A stretch of DNA of 64,000 nt from Portulaca oleracea (GCA_029582165.1 CM055877.1:1599523-1663522), one strand, 5' to 3'. Counted from the first letter of the stretch, positions 24,001-36,194 are shown. Translations and numbers: made by a program. Notes: generated from the letters alone by a model not told the origin.

Positions 24001-24912
24001 AAAATAGTAAACTGGATTAGGGAGATTAATTAGGTAAATCAGAGGTTAAAAGGGTAGGAAATTTTAATTTTGAAATCACCAAATTTCCAACAGAACCTTC
24101 ATTACATTCGCATTTGGCAAGACTAACCAGTAGCATCCACTGCACTCTACCACAGCACAATTATCAAACTTTGGCTATAACCAAGACCAGTATTTAATTT
24201 AAAGAAAAAGGCGTCCTATGTTCAATTGCTTAAGATTTAAGGACCAGGCAAACTGAAATATAGAAAAGATTCGGTTCAAATTTTGCAGAAGAGTATAACT
24301 TTGATGAGTGCAAGTATGCATTGTACTCGGGAAGTCTAATCCAAATTGTCTACTTCAGTCTACAACACGAAAATACATCTCCTCAAAATGCTAATACAAT
24401 GATTGATTCCAATTCAATAACAAACACAAAATCTAATGCTCGCACCTTGCACTCAATCAGTAAACAGCAACAGTATTAACCAAAATTTACAGGCCGAATT
24501 AAAAATTCCGTATTCCATACCTCAAATTAAGCAAATCAAACAAATTTCCAATCAACATTCAAACAATTAATAACAAAAATGAGATATACAGAGGTGAAAT
24601 CGATGAGACGCGTACCAAAACGATGCTTTTACAAAGATGATGAATAGAGGCAGCACCAAGGATGTCTCGGCGAGCTTCAAGAGGGCGGTCGTAGTAGTCG
24701 TCGGGGACAGACTTGAAGGCGAAGTCACTGACGCCTCCGGACCGGAGAACGGCGGAGAGACGCTCGGCGGTGGGGTCGTCGGCGGCGGAGGTGGCGGAGG
24801 AGGAGAGAGAAAGTGAAGAAGCGAATTGGTCAGGTAAAAGAGTCCGCTCGAGGTCAGCAATTCGTTCAAGTATGGCGGTCTGCACTCTTTCGAGCTCCTT
24901 CAATGCCTCCAT
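18084..24912 (-). CDS. YbaK/ProX-type aminoacyl-tRNA deacylase-like protein, 5 exons
   Basis: Minus-strand exons 24912-24616, 19498-19421, 19349-19265, 18679-18591 and 18227-18084 join in phase with GT-AG borders to 230 residues. The N-terminus (about 1-30) is a short coiled-coil stretch, residues 31-50 are Ser/Ala-rich, and the rest looks like the YbaK fold: AASIHHLCKSIVL (candidate catalytic Lys95), DCSDRNNSKYYVVVVQ, KIPKKKFNLRLAPEE, HNAVTCIGMKTDIPVILDEA, FWLGGGEIYLKLG. YbaK/ProX proteins clear mischarged tRNAs such as Cys- or Ala-tRNA(Pro); plant members of this form are little studied, so the substrate is unknown. The classical GxxxP loop is not exact here (GMKTDIP). There is no clear transit peptide, so a cytosolic location is inferred. 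Intron 1 is 5.1 kb and hosts the palindromic insertion at 21393-24092, with poly-C runs at 20640 and 21113. All splice sites look sound despite the insertion. Confidence 0.75.
21675..22645 (-). pseudogene. Copia gag/protease fragment, left arm
   Basis: Minus-strand reading gives the zinc knuckle CWICGRSNHLVRDC and the start of the protease domain (WFPDTGANIHVCTDKKFFST). Its N-terminal part is frameshifted near 22280 and the first ~60 residues of gag are absent. It keeps Trp where the other arm has a stop, so the arms have diverged independently. Confidence 0.85.
22646..23805 (+). pseudogene. Copia gag/protease fragment, right arm and loop
   Basis: Starts at SKPEKFTGKNFLFWQQQMKF (gag N-terminus, loop part to about 22816), then ELWTALEERYATTEKGLVNV, a stop at 23029-23031 (TGA for TGG), the knuckle CWICGRSNHLARDC, and WFLDIGANIHVCTDKTFFST with a stop near 23710. 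The usual protease DTGA is DIGA here. It is non-functional. Confidence 0.85.
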
Positions 24913-25460
24913 TCACTCTCCTCAACCTCGGTCGCCGCCACCCGTACGTGCTAGACAGGGAGCAAAGGGGTACGTGGCGCGTGGGGTTTTTAATTGTTCG
25001 TCAACGTCGTGTTGGGCCGTTGGTTACCACTTTCCAAATGAGGAGATGTAAACTAGGCTAGGCCCAAATGTAACCTAACAGCTTTTTAAATTGGGTTATT
25101 GACCTTAAAGAATGACCCTAAAAGCAAATTGACCCTAACAGCTTTTTAAATTGGGTTAGTTCTAATTTGTGAAGAGAGAAAAAAAAGGGAAAGGTCAAAA
25201 ATTCCTACATATACTTTAGGGTTAATTTACTTTTGGGGTCATCCTTCAAGGTCAATAACTCATCGGATTATTATCTCTGTTTCCTTTTTTTTCATGTAAA
25301 ATGTGTCCTTCTTAACCTGTTTTTAGACTTTTTTGACAAATTTTATCCAAACCAATACTATTGGCTAACTATGAATATTATTAGTTGAAATGTTTAAGGA
25401 GTCAAAAATACCTAAAAGACTTTCAATGAAATAAAAAGTGATAATTACGGCATTGGTAAT
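24913..25460. other. 5' flank of the deacylase-like gene
   Basis: GC-rich to about 25000 (5' UTR/promoter of the minus-strand gene). At 25076-25160 'aacagctttttaaattgggtta' occurs twice about 65 bp apart, a short local direct repeat. Confidence 0.5.
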
Positions 25461-25464
25461 ACTC

Positions 25465-25683
25465 CATCCTACTCATTTTATCTGTTTGCTATGGTTTATG
25501 TGTAATTCAATATTAAAAAGTTTGACTCTAATTTCGTAATATATATAATCATCTATGATGTAAAACTTTATTTAGATTCATTATAAAAAATCTTATCACA
25601 AAATTATAACGTTGTAATTTTAGTAAATTATTATTTATAAATAAGAAATATTCAATCAAAGAAGATATTTGAAGACTGTGAAA
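25465..25683. mobile_element. Decayed Stowaway-like element
   Basis: Begins 'tactccatcctactcattttatctg' and contains the family's interior; the right end merges with the next element. Confidence 0.45.
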
Positions 25684-25685
25684 TA

Positions 25686-25921
25686 CTACCTCCGTTTTAT
25701 TTTATCTGTCGCCTAGGGAATTGAGGCAAAAACTTTGACCATTAATATCTTAATTTGTATAAAGATTCATCATACAAAATTGATATAATTAGATTCGTAA
25801 TAAAAAATACTATTTAAAAAGTATAATATTATATTTTTCTATAAAAGTTTTATATTAGAAATTATTAATTAAAAATTGGCACTGAAAACCGTAAATGACA
25901 GATAAAAAAAGAACGGGGGAG
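25686..25921. mobile_element. Stowaway MITE
   Basis: CTACCTCCGTTTTATTTTATCTG ... CAGATAAAAAAAGAACGGGGGAG with TA at 25684-25685 and 25922-25923, 236 bp. Confidence 0.75.
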
Positions 25922-25923
25922 TA

Positions 25924-27780
25924 CTTAACAAGTTAACTATGGTCTGGGCTGCTTGGGTTAATTAAGCATCAATGCATTGAATAGCACATGTACTGCGTGG
26001 GATGTAGGGCGCTAGAGGTGCTTATTAGGAGCACTTGACACTTAGCACGTGAACTCGGATCCTAGGAGCAAACAACACAATAACATTTATTTATTATTTT
26101 TCTTTTTAAATAGTTGGCAGTTGATACAGTTGGATAGAATTAACTGTTTACAACTGCCAATCATATCCAATTGTATGATGTTGTCATCTTTATCCAATCA
26201 AAAGGATGAACAGGGGAATTGATTATAAATGAATAAATCCAGAAAGTTTTATTATATCTTGAAAATAAGATCTGCATGAAGGTTGAATCTTATCTTAAAA
26301 AAAGTGATCATCTCAATCACGCCTCACAGCCACGATCAATCCCTAAATTTCTAACACATTTAGCAGTATGTTTATTCATCAAGACATCAACCCCTTTTTC
26401 TTTCACTTGCCACACTATACTTTTGAATTTTATATATGTGCCATCTTCATAGTCAATAAGTATTTCCTCACGTTTGGTCATGCATTAGTTGGGCGTTGGA
26501 CTTTAGTTTTCAAGTATCGAATTGAACATTCAGTGTTACATGGTGGCTGATTTATTTCACCCTTTTTCTTTGTTCTGTTTGATGAATTGATAGGTTTTTT
26601 TTTTTTCTCAAAAGAGATATACTAATCAACTTTGACCAAAATGTTCACAACGGTAAAAAACAAAATTGTGAATAGTTAAAGAAAGTAATTTATTTTCACA
26701 AACTTACCTTTTGCTAACAAATGCTCATCTTATTATTCACACTTTTTAAACAAATATCTTAATACCCTAATAATCATTGCTTAATTATATAAAAATATAC
26801 AGTCATTATTATAAATATATTGTCCTTCAAATTCTTTCATAATTCTTTCAATTCATATAGACTGAATTGAAAGAAGTATATAACATATTTGGAAGAAATT
26901 AGGGTAACTCAAAATGATTTAAAAAATTAGAATTCCGACGAAAAGATTATGCCACAAGAGCATTGTTACGACGTGTTGGAATTTCGATAGTTGCATCGTA
27001 GAAGTGTAGTGGACCAACATTCGGAAATAAAATTTGGCATTTGGATTTGGAAGTGGAAGTGGAGATCATTAGAAGGGGAGATTAGATACATGATGGTCGT
27101 GGGGGGAGCTCTTTACAGGAGCTTATTAATTTCACACCTCAAGAATATGCATCTAATGTCTATTTATAGGTATTGTAAAGAAATCATAGAATACTTAATC
27201 TCCTTTCTAATTAGTCATTTTTTATATTCTAGATTTTTCTTACATTATCTCTTAATACATTTAGGAAATTTTATGATACTTTTTTCTCATTATATCCTAG
27301 ATTTTCATGTAGATCTTTCTAGTCATTTTTTTCATGATTTTTCTAGAATAATATTTCCAATATTATAGGTGAAGTTCAACTTTCACCAAAATGTACACAT
27401 AGGTGACAAATGTTGACTAACACAACTATTTATTCATTTTCTTTTTTTTGCAACCTTATTCACTTTCTTTTTATTATGATTTTGTGGTGAACACTGTAAT
27501 ACCTTGCATAAGAACTCTTTGGTGGTTTTTCCAACTAATTTGTAGATAGAATGAATTGATCAAAAAAAATATATATGAAAGCGGTTTAGAAGAAACTATA
27601 CGAAAGAGTTCAAGTGAAGTTCACAATAGAAACAATCGATTTATTTCATTAAAGTCACAAGTAACCCACATGGCCAGATGAACATACATATAAGAGAAGC
27701 TAATTTAAAACTTATGTCACAATACAAAGGAAATCATTAGCTTATTGCACAAGCACATAACAACCCTATAAAGCAAATTG
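25924..27780. other. Long intergenic stretch, no gene recognised
   Basis: AT-rich throughout. Short reading frames here (for example 26991-27368) have no family features and Lys/Ile/Phe-rich composition. Confidence 0.4.
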
Positions 27781-27818
27781 GAAATGTATATGGTCCCACA
27801 ATTTGTTATATGGTTGAA

Positions 27819-28597
27819 TTAGGAGCTAGTCCAAAAACGAGCTTGAAGATATTTGACGATCTTTTCATCAAGTTGGAATGCCTTGGCGAGAACATCAACA
27901 GAGATAGGAGGTTGGGCGCCAAAGACGGCGCTAGCAATAGTTGTAGTACCAGGGTTCTGGCTGCTAAGTCCAGCAAAAGCAACCGCCGGAGTTTTTCCAA
28001 TGTTGAATTGAAAGTGGATGAGACCTTGAGGAAATACAAACACATCTCCCTTGTTAAGCACCTTGGAGAAGAACTTGTTCCCACCGGCAGCAAGGTTGGA
28101 GGTTACAAAACCGACGTAGAGAGTTCCCTCGATGACAGTTAGGATCTCGGTGGCACGAGGGTGTATGTGAGGAGGGTTCAGGCCATACGGGGCGTAGTCA
28201 ATCCTAGCAAGTGATATTCCAAGTGTGTTCAACCCTCCCAACTGCAATGCACTCACTAGTGTCACATTAAACCCTAAGTTGTTGGCCTGGGTGTCCCCTG
28301 GCATATCTAAACCTTCAAAGAAGAAATCCTCAGCTTTGACTTCCATTGGGTTCTTGCAGAATAACCCATTCACAAACACTGCATGCATGCAAAATTAACA
28401 TCAACATCAATCCAAATTAAATTATCCAATATATACAATTACAGGCGAGAGAGAAAGAGAGTTTTTTTACAGGCATCGCTAGGATTATCGACGGCAACAC
28501 AGAAATCCTGGAGCTGGGTGGGATCTGTAGCATACGCAACGTACGAACAAGCTATAACCAAAACAGCAAACAAAGCCAGAATCTTACTGGAAGACAT
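27819..28597 (-). CDS. Germin-like protein (GLP copy A), 2 exons
   Basis: Exons 28597-28471 and 28378-27819 give 228 residues. A signal peptide ends near 24 ([13 protein letters not shown]), and C33 and C50 form the germin disulfide. Cupin box 1 is [20 protein letters not shown] with Mn ligands H113, H115 and E120; box 2 is [19 protein letters not shown] with H164. N80 (NVT) is a glycosylation site. Germin-like proteins are secreted Mn cupins of the extracellular matrix; some have superoxide dismutase activity and true germins oxidise oxalate, but the activity of this one cannot be read from sequence. The single intron contains the repeated GCATGC next to the acceptor. The protein differs from copy B mainly near residues 171-176. 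A TATA box (ttTATATAG) lies near 28683-28690. Confidence 0.93.
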
Positions 28598-29018
28598 CCT
28601 TCAGTTCTTGCCAAATCAAATCTGGAATTAAATTTGCTTAGAATTTCTGAAGGATTTGATGTAAAATGTCTTGGTAGTGCAGCCTTTATATAGATACTGA
28701 TGATCGACTTGGTCATGGATTAGCTTATACCTGCTACTAGCTACTTCATTCAAATTGTAGTATTATATTCATTAGTTAAAATTGAATACCAGGTCTTATT
28801 TGTTACATTTAGTTTATGTGACTTTCTTGCTAGAGTAGTTTATGAAAAGATGGTGACTACTTCAAATTACTTCCCCTTTACTCATGCAGAATATTTCAAA
28901 TGTACCTATTGTCAGTCATACTGTCAAATTAGGTGTCAGGAGATATGGATTTTTGCAATTCACTTGTGGTTTTAGGCATTAATTCTTTTACCCCTTCATT
29001 TTCACAATTAATTTTTAC
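28598..29018 (-). promoter_or_regulatory. GLP copy A upstream region
   Basis: Shares the block 'aatgtcttggtagtgcagcctttatata' with copies B, C and D, so the duplicated unit includes the proximal promoter. Confidence 0.7.
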
Positions 29019-29020
29019 GA

Positions 29021-30105
29021 GGTTGTTTGCATTTTGGACCTCGAAGTATAGGGTAATTAATTTTGTGGACTGTTGGTTCTCAATGTTAATTTTTTGGACC
29101 CTAAAGTTTGTAGGAAGAAAAAAAAGACCTTAGAGTTTGTGGTTTGAAAAAAAAGCTCGTGTAATGTTTTTCTCTTTCTTCCCATATTTGAAGTTTTTTC
29201 CCGATTGACACCAAACTTAAGGACTAAGGTTAAAACTGATATTGATTATTGAGGCTATAATACAGATCTCTTATTCATGTCGATGCTACTTAGACCCCTA
29301 AGTACCAAGAGTCTAAGTAGCTCCGACATGAATAAGAGAGAATTATTATAGCCTCAATATCAGTTTTAACCTTAGTCCTTAAGTTTGGTGCTAATCGGGA
29401 GAGAAATTCAAACATAGGAGGCAAAAAAGAATGCGTTGGACAGTATCCCAATTCCATTCAGACTCAAATTTGAAAATAAATAACTATTTTTCTTAAAGAT
29501 ACTGCTTGGGCTCTAAGTAGTTGAGTTCGACTAGAAGACTATTCTACGTCTACTTGGGTTTACTATAAATACTTCAACCTAGTTTGGTGTGGCCAAATTA
29601 TGTGCCTCTTAGGCACCCTTATGAGATCTCTTTTTTCTATTCCACTTTGAGAGTTTTTATTATGAGATTGTAATATTCTTTATATCTCGTTACCCTTCCT
29701 TTGAGATATGTCTACTCCCGTTGTGCTATAACCGTTTGAGATCTTTCCTTATTGATCTCGTTGTGTTCTACAACCGTTTGGGATAACCTTTGTAATCTCT
29801 TCATTATAGTGGATTTTATCTTGCCTCTCATGCTTTTTTCCCGATTTGGGTTTCCACGTAAAAATCTTGTCTTCATCACCATTACATTGATCTTGTTTAG
29901 TTTTTTCAATACATGCATCCCTTAAATTAATTATCTTGTTCGCTTCCGCTGTAATATTAGATTCGGTTCAATTTGGATCTAATACCTACCAATTGATTTC
30001 ACATCCGAATCTCGATCTTAACAGAATGGGACACATACCTTTTTTTTAAACCCACAAACTTTAAGGTTAAAAAAATTAACATTTAAAACCAAGGGTAATT
30101 TCAAA
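29021..30105. mobile_element. Foldback MULE-like MITE, copy 6, split by a solo LTR
   Basis: Left and central parts at 29021-29428 ('ttgcattttggacc', central hairpin at 29260-29370). The right part resumes at 30029 ('acaaactttaaggtt', 'aaccaaggg'). The gap is the solo LTR 29434-30023. Confidence 0.8.
29434..30023 (+). mobile_element. Solo copia-type LTR
   Basis: 590 bp inside a foldback element, bounded by a perfect 5-bp duplication GAATG (29429-29433, 30024-30028). It ends CTTAACA; the start is CGTTGGACA for an expected TGTTGGACA. The 3' half is shared with 42077-42159 plus 43184-43415. Confidence 0.8.
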
Positions 30106-30477
30106 AAGTGAAAGTCATTTAAAAAGCATCTTGGACCTGAATTCTATCATCATCAACTCAAATGATATTATAATGGTTAGTTAAATGTTCCACTTGGTCT
30201 TATCTGCTCCATTTCGTTTATGCGCTGTTTATTGGCTAGGGTGGTTAATCAAAAGATGGTAACAATATAAAAAGTAAAATAGTATATATATTGTACAAAA
30301 TCTATTATTTGCATTATGTTGATATAAAAATTTGAATACTAAATTTGATAAATTAGATCAATCATATGTTAAGATTTGATAAAATTAATGGATAAGTACA
30401 ATTGAGCCGGACAAATATATTGTACTTTATAAGTAGTGTAAAATACTTTTGTAGTTAGACTCTTGTATTAATGCTAA
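30106..30477. other. Distal upstream sequence of GLP copy A
   Basis: AT-rich; partly similar to the region upstream of GLP copy B. Confidence 0.4.
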
Positions 30478-30485
30478 ATTATATT

Positions 30486-32365
30486 CAGGCCCGGCCCTGG
30501 GGGTAGGCGCAAGGGGCGACCGCCCAGGGCCCAATGTGTGAAAGAAAAGCTGACTAAATTTTTAGGGCCCCAAACTCTATCTAATCTCATGCAGTTATAG
30601 AAATAGTAATAGGCCCAAATAATAACTGAGGCCCAATGGATCGACAAAGCAAATCGATATCGTCAAGGGTTTCAAATTTCAAAATCCAACGCCAAAAGAT
30701 CGGTATGCGTCAAGTTTTCACGTCCCTTCATCCTCTTGATCGTCTCCTCGAGTCTCGACCACCGCACCGAGCTCCTTCTCGCCACGCCCCTTCGCCCTCC
30801 TCGCCTCTCAACCACCGAGCTTCCCTTCTCTGGTCCGAAGGTCCGTTGCTCATCTCCCTCGGTCCGAAGGTCCCTTCGAATTCATCTTCCATTCTTCCTC
30901 TTCCTCACCCTCGGTCATTGAGTCTTAAATCAACTGGCAACGGTAATTTTTCTTGTTATATTTAGCAAATTCAGTTGAATAATAATCAACATTGAGTTAG
31001 TAATCTCTAAACCCCAAATCGCAATCGCTAAAGGCTCCATCTTTTCCCAATTTGATTTTGGTAATTGTCCGACTAGGTTTGGGTCGACAGTCGCCAGTTC
31101 CGCGGTGGACTGTAGTAGCAGGATTTGTGGCGGCTGACTGTGGTCTCAACCAACATCCGTTCGTTGGCGGCCGACCCGGGTTAGTATTGCTTCTCGGCTT
31201 GTGCTTGATATTTTAATGGCTTGTGCAGTTGTGCTTGATATTTTAGTTGGATTGTTTATTTGTTTCCAGATTTCAATTTGCTTCTGTAATCTGTACCTTT
31301 GCCTCTTTTCCCCTCCCAATTCAGTAGCAATAGTATTAGGATTTTGGAGTGTAAAGCAGAGCAGTAGCATTAGGAGCAGTAGCATAGCATTAGAGTAATT
31401 GAAAGTATGAAAGGGACAAAGGGTGAATCAAACAAGTGAAACAACCATTACCTTAAAGCCTTTGGCTTTGTGCTTTTGTCGGTCGGCTTTGCTGATCAAT
31501 TAAGCAATAAAATCAATGAATAGATCTTTGTTTGAGGATGGTACCATAAATACGTGATGATATTGATGATAGATGATGATGATGATATAATAAAAAAAAA
31601 AGTGAATCAAACATGACATCTATTGATTGATATTGTTTGTAATTAAAGAATCAATTTCATTGTGTTATATATTTTTAAGGCTATATAATATATGTATTTG
31701 ATAATATAATTTCATTGTGGAAATAAAGTTGGGTAAAATGAATCAGAAAAGAATTAGTAGATCATTGTGATGTGATAATCATTTCTATTGAATTTGATAA
31801 TATAATTTCATTGTGATAGTATGATTTTGCTTCTCGAAATGCCCATAGTACACATCTCCTATGATTTTTTTTTGAGTTTTTATACAAAATGATATGGTGT
31901 AAGAGTCGTCCAAATTTATGTTTTTAGAGATTATAGTTATTGTAGTACATAATTATTCCAAGTGTGAATGTTTTGATGTTATTGTTATATCTTAATTTAT
32001 CATAATGATAAATGATGTTTTTTTGGTAGTATCATTGTACTTGTGAATATTTGCTTGTTTTCTTTTCATTTAACTGAAGCTATGTGAATGCTTGAAATAC
32101 TTTTCATTTAAGATTGTGACTATATTTTCATTGAAGCAGAGTTGAACAAGAAATTTTCTTTTGCGATGCATTGTCGAGCATAGAAGAGCCACATTTGGTA
32201 TCATTTCATAGGAAAAAGAATTATGTTTTCGCAGGTACGCATTTTGACTAAATTTTTAGTATCGTTGTTTAGTATGAACGGTGATGTAATTTTTTTAAAA
32301 GGGCCCCAATTTAGAAATTGATAATTATGTCGCCCGGGGCCTTGAAATTGTCAGGACCGGGCCTG
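30486..32365. mobile_element. Non-autonomous hAT element, 1.88 kb
   Basis: Ends CAGGCCCGGCCCTG and CAGGACCGGGCCTG form ~14-bp inverted repeats with the GC-rich subterminal text typical of hAT elements. A perfect 8-bp duplication ATTATATT flanks it (30478-30485, 32366-32373). No transposase domain was recognised; the reading frame at 30636-30965 is Pro/Ser-rich and unassigned. The unoccupied site is seen near 41478. Confidence 0.9.
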
Positions 32366-33147
32366 ATTATATTGCTCATGATATATTATTAATTTTAATA
32401 TATATTTTGTGCAGAAACATACACTAGTAGAATTGGGGTCATTATGCGTCCGTCAAATGGCGTTTGTTTAGACGTCAGACGCCCAAACGTATTTTTTTTT
32501 AAAATAATGTGTAAAGTGGCGTCTGATTTAGGGGCAAACAGACGCCAAAATATTTTGGCGTCTGATTGCTGGGAAAACGGACGCCAAAGTCCAGCTGATT
32601 TCTCGACTGCTGTGAGGCTAATTCTTATATATTTTTTTTAATATTAAACCCTATTGGCGTCTGTTTAAAACTTAACAGACGCCATTCGTAAACAGACCTT
32701 GATCTGTTCAAAAATGGAGAAATTATCTTGCTCGCCATTTTTGAACGGATCGGAAGAGAGAAAAATCGAGAGGTTGAAGAGAAGATTCAACGAAAGAGCA
32801 TTTCAATTCACAAAATTTAGGTAATTTTATTAATTATCGTTGTTTTTTAAATTATTAGGGTTATGTTCTTTTGTAATTTTTGTTATAAATTTGTGATATA
32901 TATATAACCGAAAAATATAATGAATATGAATTTGTGATATTAATTTTGGATGTTTTATATGTTGTAGAATTATGATTTTTTTGAATTTTGGACATAAATA
33001 TATGATATATATGTGAATAACGAAAAAATATGGTGAATATGAATGTGTGATATGAATTTTGTATGTTTTGTATATTTAGGAGGTTTATGGCATTGTGATA
33101 TGTATATTGTACTCGACTGGAGGATTAAGCGTGAGTAATTTTAATTC

Positions 33148-34986
33148 ATGAACAGATTCACGTACATTATGGAAGGGCCTCCACATCGACGTTGGATGTA
33201 CCAGAGGTTTGAACCGGGAAGGAGGGTTATCAGGGAAGAATGGGCTGCTGGGGTATATATGTTTGATAAATTTGCAAAGAGTAATTCGTATGAGTATTCG
33301 AGGACTGGAAAGTATCGGTGTCCATGTGTGAAGTGCAAGAATAAGTGCGGAATGACTCCAGATGAAGTTAAAACACATTTGTACAGGCGAGGGTTTATGG
33401 AGCGATATTGGTGTTGGGTTAGTCATGGTGAAGATTGGCGTGAATATTATGATGATGACGATGACAGTGGTGATGATGCGGTAGGTGAGGGGGAACCGTG
33501 TGCAGATAGTTCGCCGACAAACGAGGAACCCAATCAGCCACCGTTCATCGACAGAACGGAAGATATGATGAATGATTTCATCATGGCGAATGAGGCGCCT
33601 AATGCAGGAGCTCAACAATTTTATGATATGCTTCAATCTGCTCAACAGCCTCTGTGGGAAGGGTGTACGACCCATACTGAGTTGTCCACTGCCGTGAGAC
33701 TGGTCAATCACAAGTCGAAGCACAATTTGTCGGAGCAAGCAATGAATGATATCATGGAATTGATGAGTGGGACTTGTCCCCAGCCGAACCTAATGTCTAG
33801 AAACTACGATGAGTTGAAAAAGAAGGTTAAGAAGTTGGGGATGGGCTATGAAACATTTGATTGTTGCATTGGTGGGTGCATGATCTACTATAAGGACGAT
33901 GCACATCTCAGTGAATGTAAATTTTGTGGTCACCCGAGGTATAAGCCACAAAAATCGTTCGAAGACAAATAAAGGTGTCCGTACAAGAGAATGTTTTACT
34001 TTCCTTTGACGCCTAGGCTGCAGCGTCTGTATGCATCGAAGAATACAGCCGGTCATATGAGGTGGCACGCGGAGAACAAGCGCGATGAAGGTGTTCTTTG
34101 TCATCCGTCGGACGGCGCATCATGGAAAATGTTTGACAGTGCGCATCCAGACTTTGCGAGGGAATCGCGGAATGTAAGGTTGGGCCTGTGTGCGGATGGG
34201 TTTAGCCCGTTCAACATGACAGGGAAATCTTATTCGATATGGCCGGTTGTAGTTACTCCTTACAACTTGCCACCCGAATTGTGCATGACAACGCCGTACA
34301 TGTTCCTCACGTGCATTATTCCAGGTCCGAAGAACCCCGGAAATAAAATTGATGTCTTCCTTCAACCTTTGGTGGACGAGCTGCAGTGCTTATGGTTGGG
34401 AGTTGAAACGTACGACATCTCCAAGAGACAAAATTTCAACATGAGGGCATCGTTGATGTGGACGGTCAATGATTTTCCGGCCCTTGGGATGCTTTCTGGG
34501 TGGAGCACGCATGGCGCTATGTCTTGTCCTGTTTGCATGGATGGATTGAAAGCAATGCGTCTGAAGCATGGGAGGAAAAACTCGTGGTTTGACTGTCATC
34601 GACAGTTTCTTGATAAGGGGCATGCTTTTAGAAGGAATCGAAAGGCATTTCGAAAGGGGCAGATAAGGTTGCAGGAACAAATGATGGAGATGCAACGCCG
34701 TTTATAGCATCAAATGCATACAGAATTCGAGCAACGAATGGCGGCAATGCAACGCGAAATGGAAATGCAATACCAGCAACACCAGCAGCCACCACCGCCG
34801 CCTTATAATTGGCAAGCCCCCTTCGTTGCCGGATCTTCGTCTGGGAGTCAGCCCTACACTAGACAAGGGCAATACCCTCTTACGCCCCATCCGCAGCCAG
34901 TCCCCCGCCCTCCTTATCAACCAACCCAACCTGAGCCCACCCACCCTACTGATGATGATAATAATAATGACGCCGGAGAAGAATAA
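33148..34986 (+). pseudogene. CACTA transposase remnant (Transposase-associated + Transposase_21 start)
   Basis: One reading frame crosses two stops, TAA at 33970-33972 and TAG at 34705-34707. The N-terminal part has RRWMYQRF ... YRCPCVKCKNKCG and GFMERYWCWVSHGE (the Transposase-associated zinc domain of plant CACTA elements). After the first stop come CPYKRMFYFPLTPRLQRLYA, MRWHAE and GLCADGFSPFNM, the opening of the TNPD/Transposase_21 domain, up to HAFRRNRKAF. Then a coiled Gln/Met-rich piece and a Pro-rich tail follow, probably from the second CACTA gene, joined by internal deletion. The catalytic middle of Transposase_21 is missing, so it is inactive. Confidence 0.88.
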
Positions 34987-35844
34987 TTTTTTTATTTGTA
35001 TGTTTTTAATATTTGAACTTAATCGAGCACTGACTTTTATTATTATTTTTACGTAATATATTTGTTCTGGTTTCGATAACCACTGGCCGTAGTCTAATAA
35101 GTAATTATGTTCACAAATACGTATATATGTCGTCATTTAATTATATAACTTAACGTACGTATACAAATTAATAAATAATTAAATATCATTCAACTGATAT
35201 ATATAAAATTTTTAAAAATACAATCATAATACTAATAATTTAATTATAACTAAGTAAATACCCTAAATAAATATCATTCAACACGTACGATATATATATA
35301 TGTGTTTCTCTTTAAAGATTAATAATATAATTATAATTATAGTTAATATTAATAATTATAATACTACTAGCATTATTGTTATAATAATATTATTATTAAT
35401 AATTACTATTATAATTTGCGCACAATTTTCAAACAAAATGGCGTCCGTTACGGTACCAAACAGACGCCATATTTCAAGGACCATCCAGCTGAATATTTTC
35501 CCTCCAATTCATTTCTCTTTCAAAAATGGCGTCCGTTAAGGTTCCAAACGGACGCCATAATTTAAATTGCCGTCTGTTTGGTACCGTAACGGACGCCAAT
35601 TGTCTGTACAAAAACACAGAATATTTTCCCTCCAATTCAATTCTCTTTCAAAAATGGCGTCCGTTTGGTGCCGTAACGGACGCCATTTCTCTCTATAAAA
35701 GCACCTTCCAGGTGAATAATTACCTCCATTTCATTTCTCTTCCCTCCTTCATTCATCCATCAATTTTCTCTCTAAATTCCATATCATTTCAATAATTCCC
35801 TCCACCACAAATCAATTCACTCCACTAATTAATAAAATTTACGA

Positions 35845-35884
35845 AGATTGAAGATTGAAGATTGAAGATTGAAGATTGAAGAGT
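35845..35884 (+). repeat. (GAAGATT)n short tandem repeat
   Basis: Five or so 7-bp units inside the CACTA element. Confidence 0.9.
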
Positions 35885-36194
35885 GTAGATTGTAATTATT
35901 TTTTGTATCTTATTAGTTATAAACCAACTCTGAATATAAATATTTATTATAATTTGTTTTTGTAATTTTTACACACATATATGTATATGAAATTGTACAT
36001 TTTAAATCCATATAAACTGTATTTTTTTTCATTATTACTATTTAGTTTGTACTATATATTATGTAAACTATATTTTTTCGTTACTAAAATATGTTTGTAT
36101 TTTTTGGAGTTTTTATTAATGACGTATATAATTTGTTTTTGTATTTTTTATCATTATTAATCGTAATATTTTTCATTATTAATCGTAATGTTTT

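Larger units (their letters stand above)
21393..24092. mobile_element. Palindromic copia-type insertion (LTR / gag inverted / loop / gag / LTR inverted)
   Basis: 2,700 bp bounded by a perfect 5-bp duplication GAACC (21388-21392, 24093-24097). The left end is an LTR in plus orientation (21393-21674, TGTTGGAAATTTGG...TTGGACA). The right end is the same LTR inverted (23806-24092, ending CCAAATTTCCAACA). Between them are gag-to-protease sequences pointing outwards: minus at 21675-22645 and plus at 22817-23800, with a single-copy loop of about 170 bp. No pol, second primer site or polypurine tract is seen. Confidence 0.85.

Noticed and set aside
26991..27368. 125-codon open frame
   Set aside because: AT-rich, Phe/Ile/Leu-rich, no family motif, no splice context; likely chance.
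33085..33738. 217-codon open frame on the minus strand
   Set aside because: Antisense shadow of the CACTA transposase remnant.
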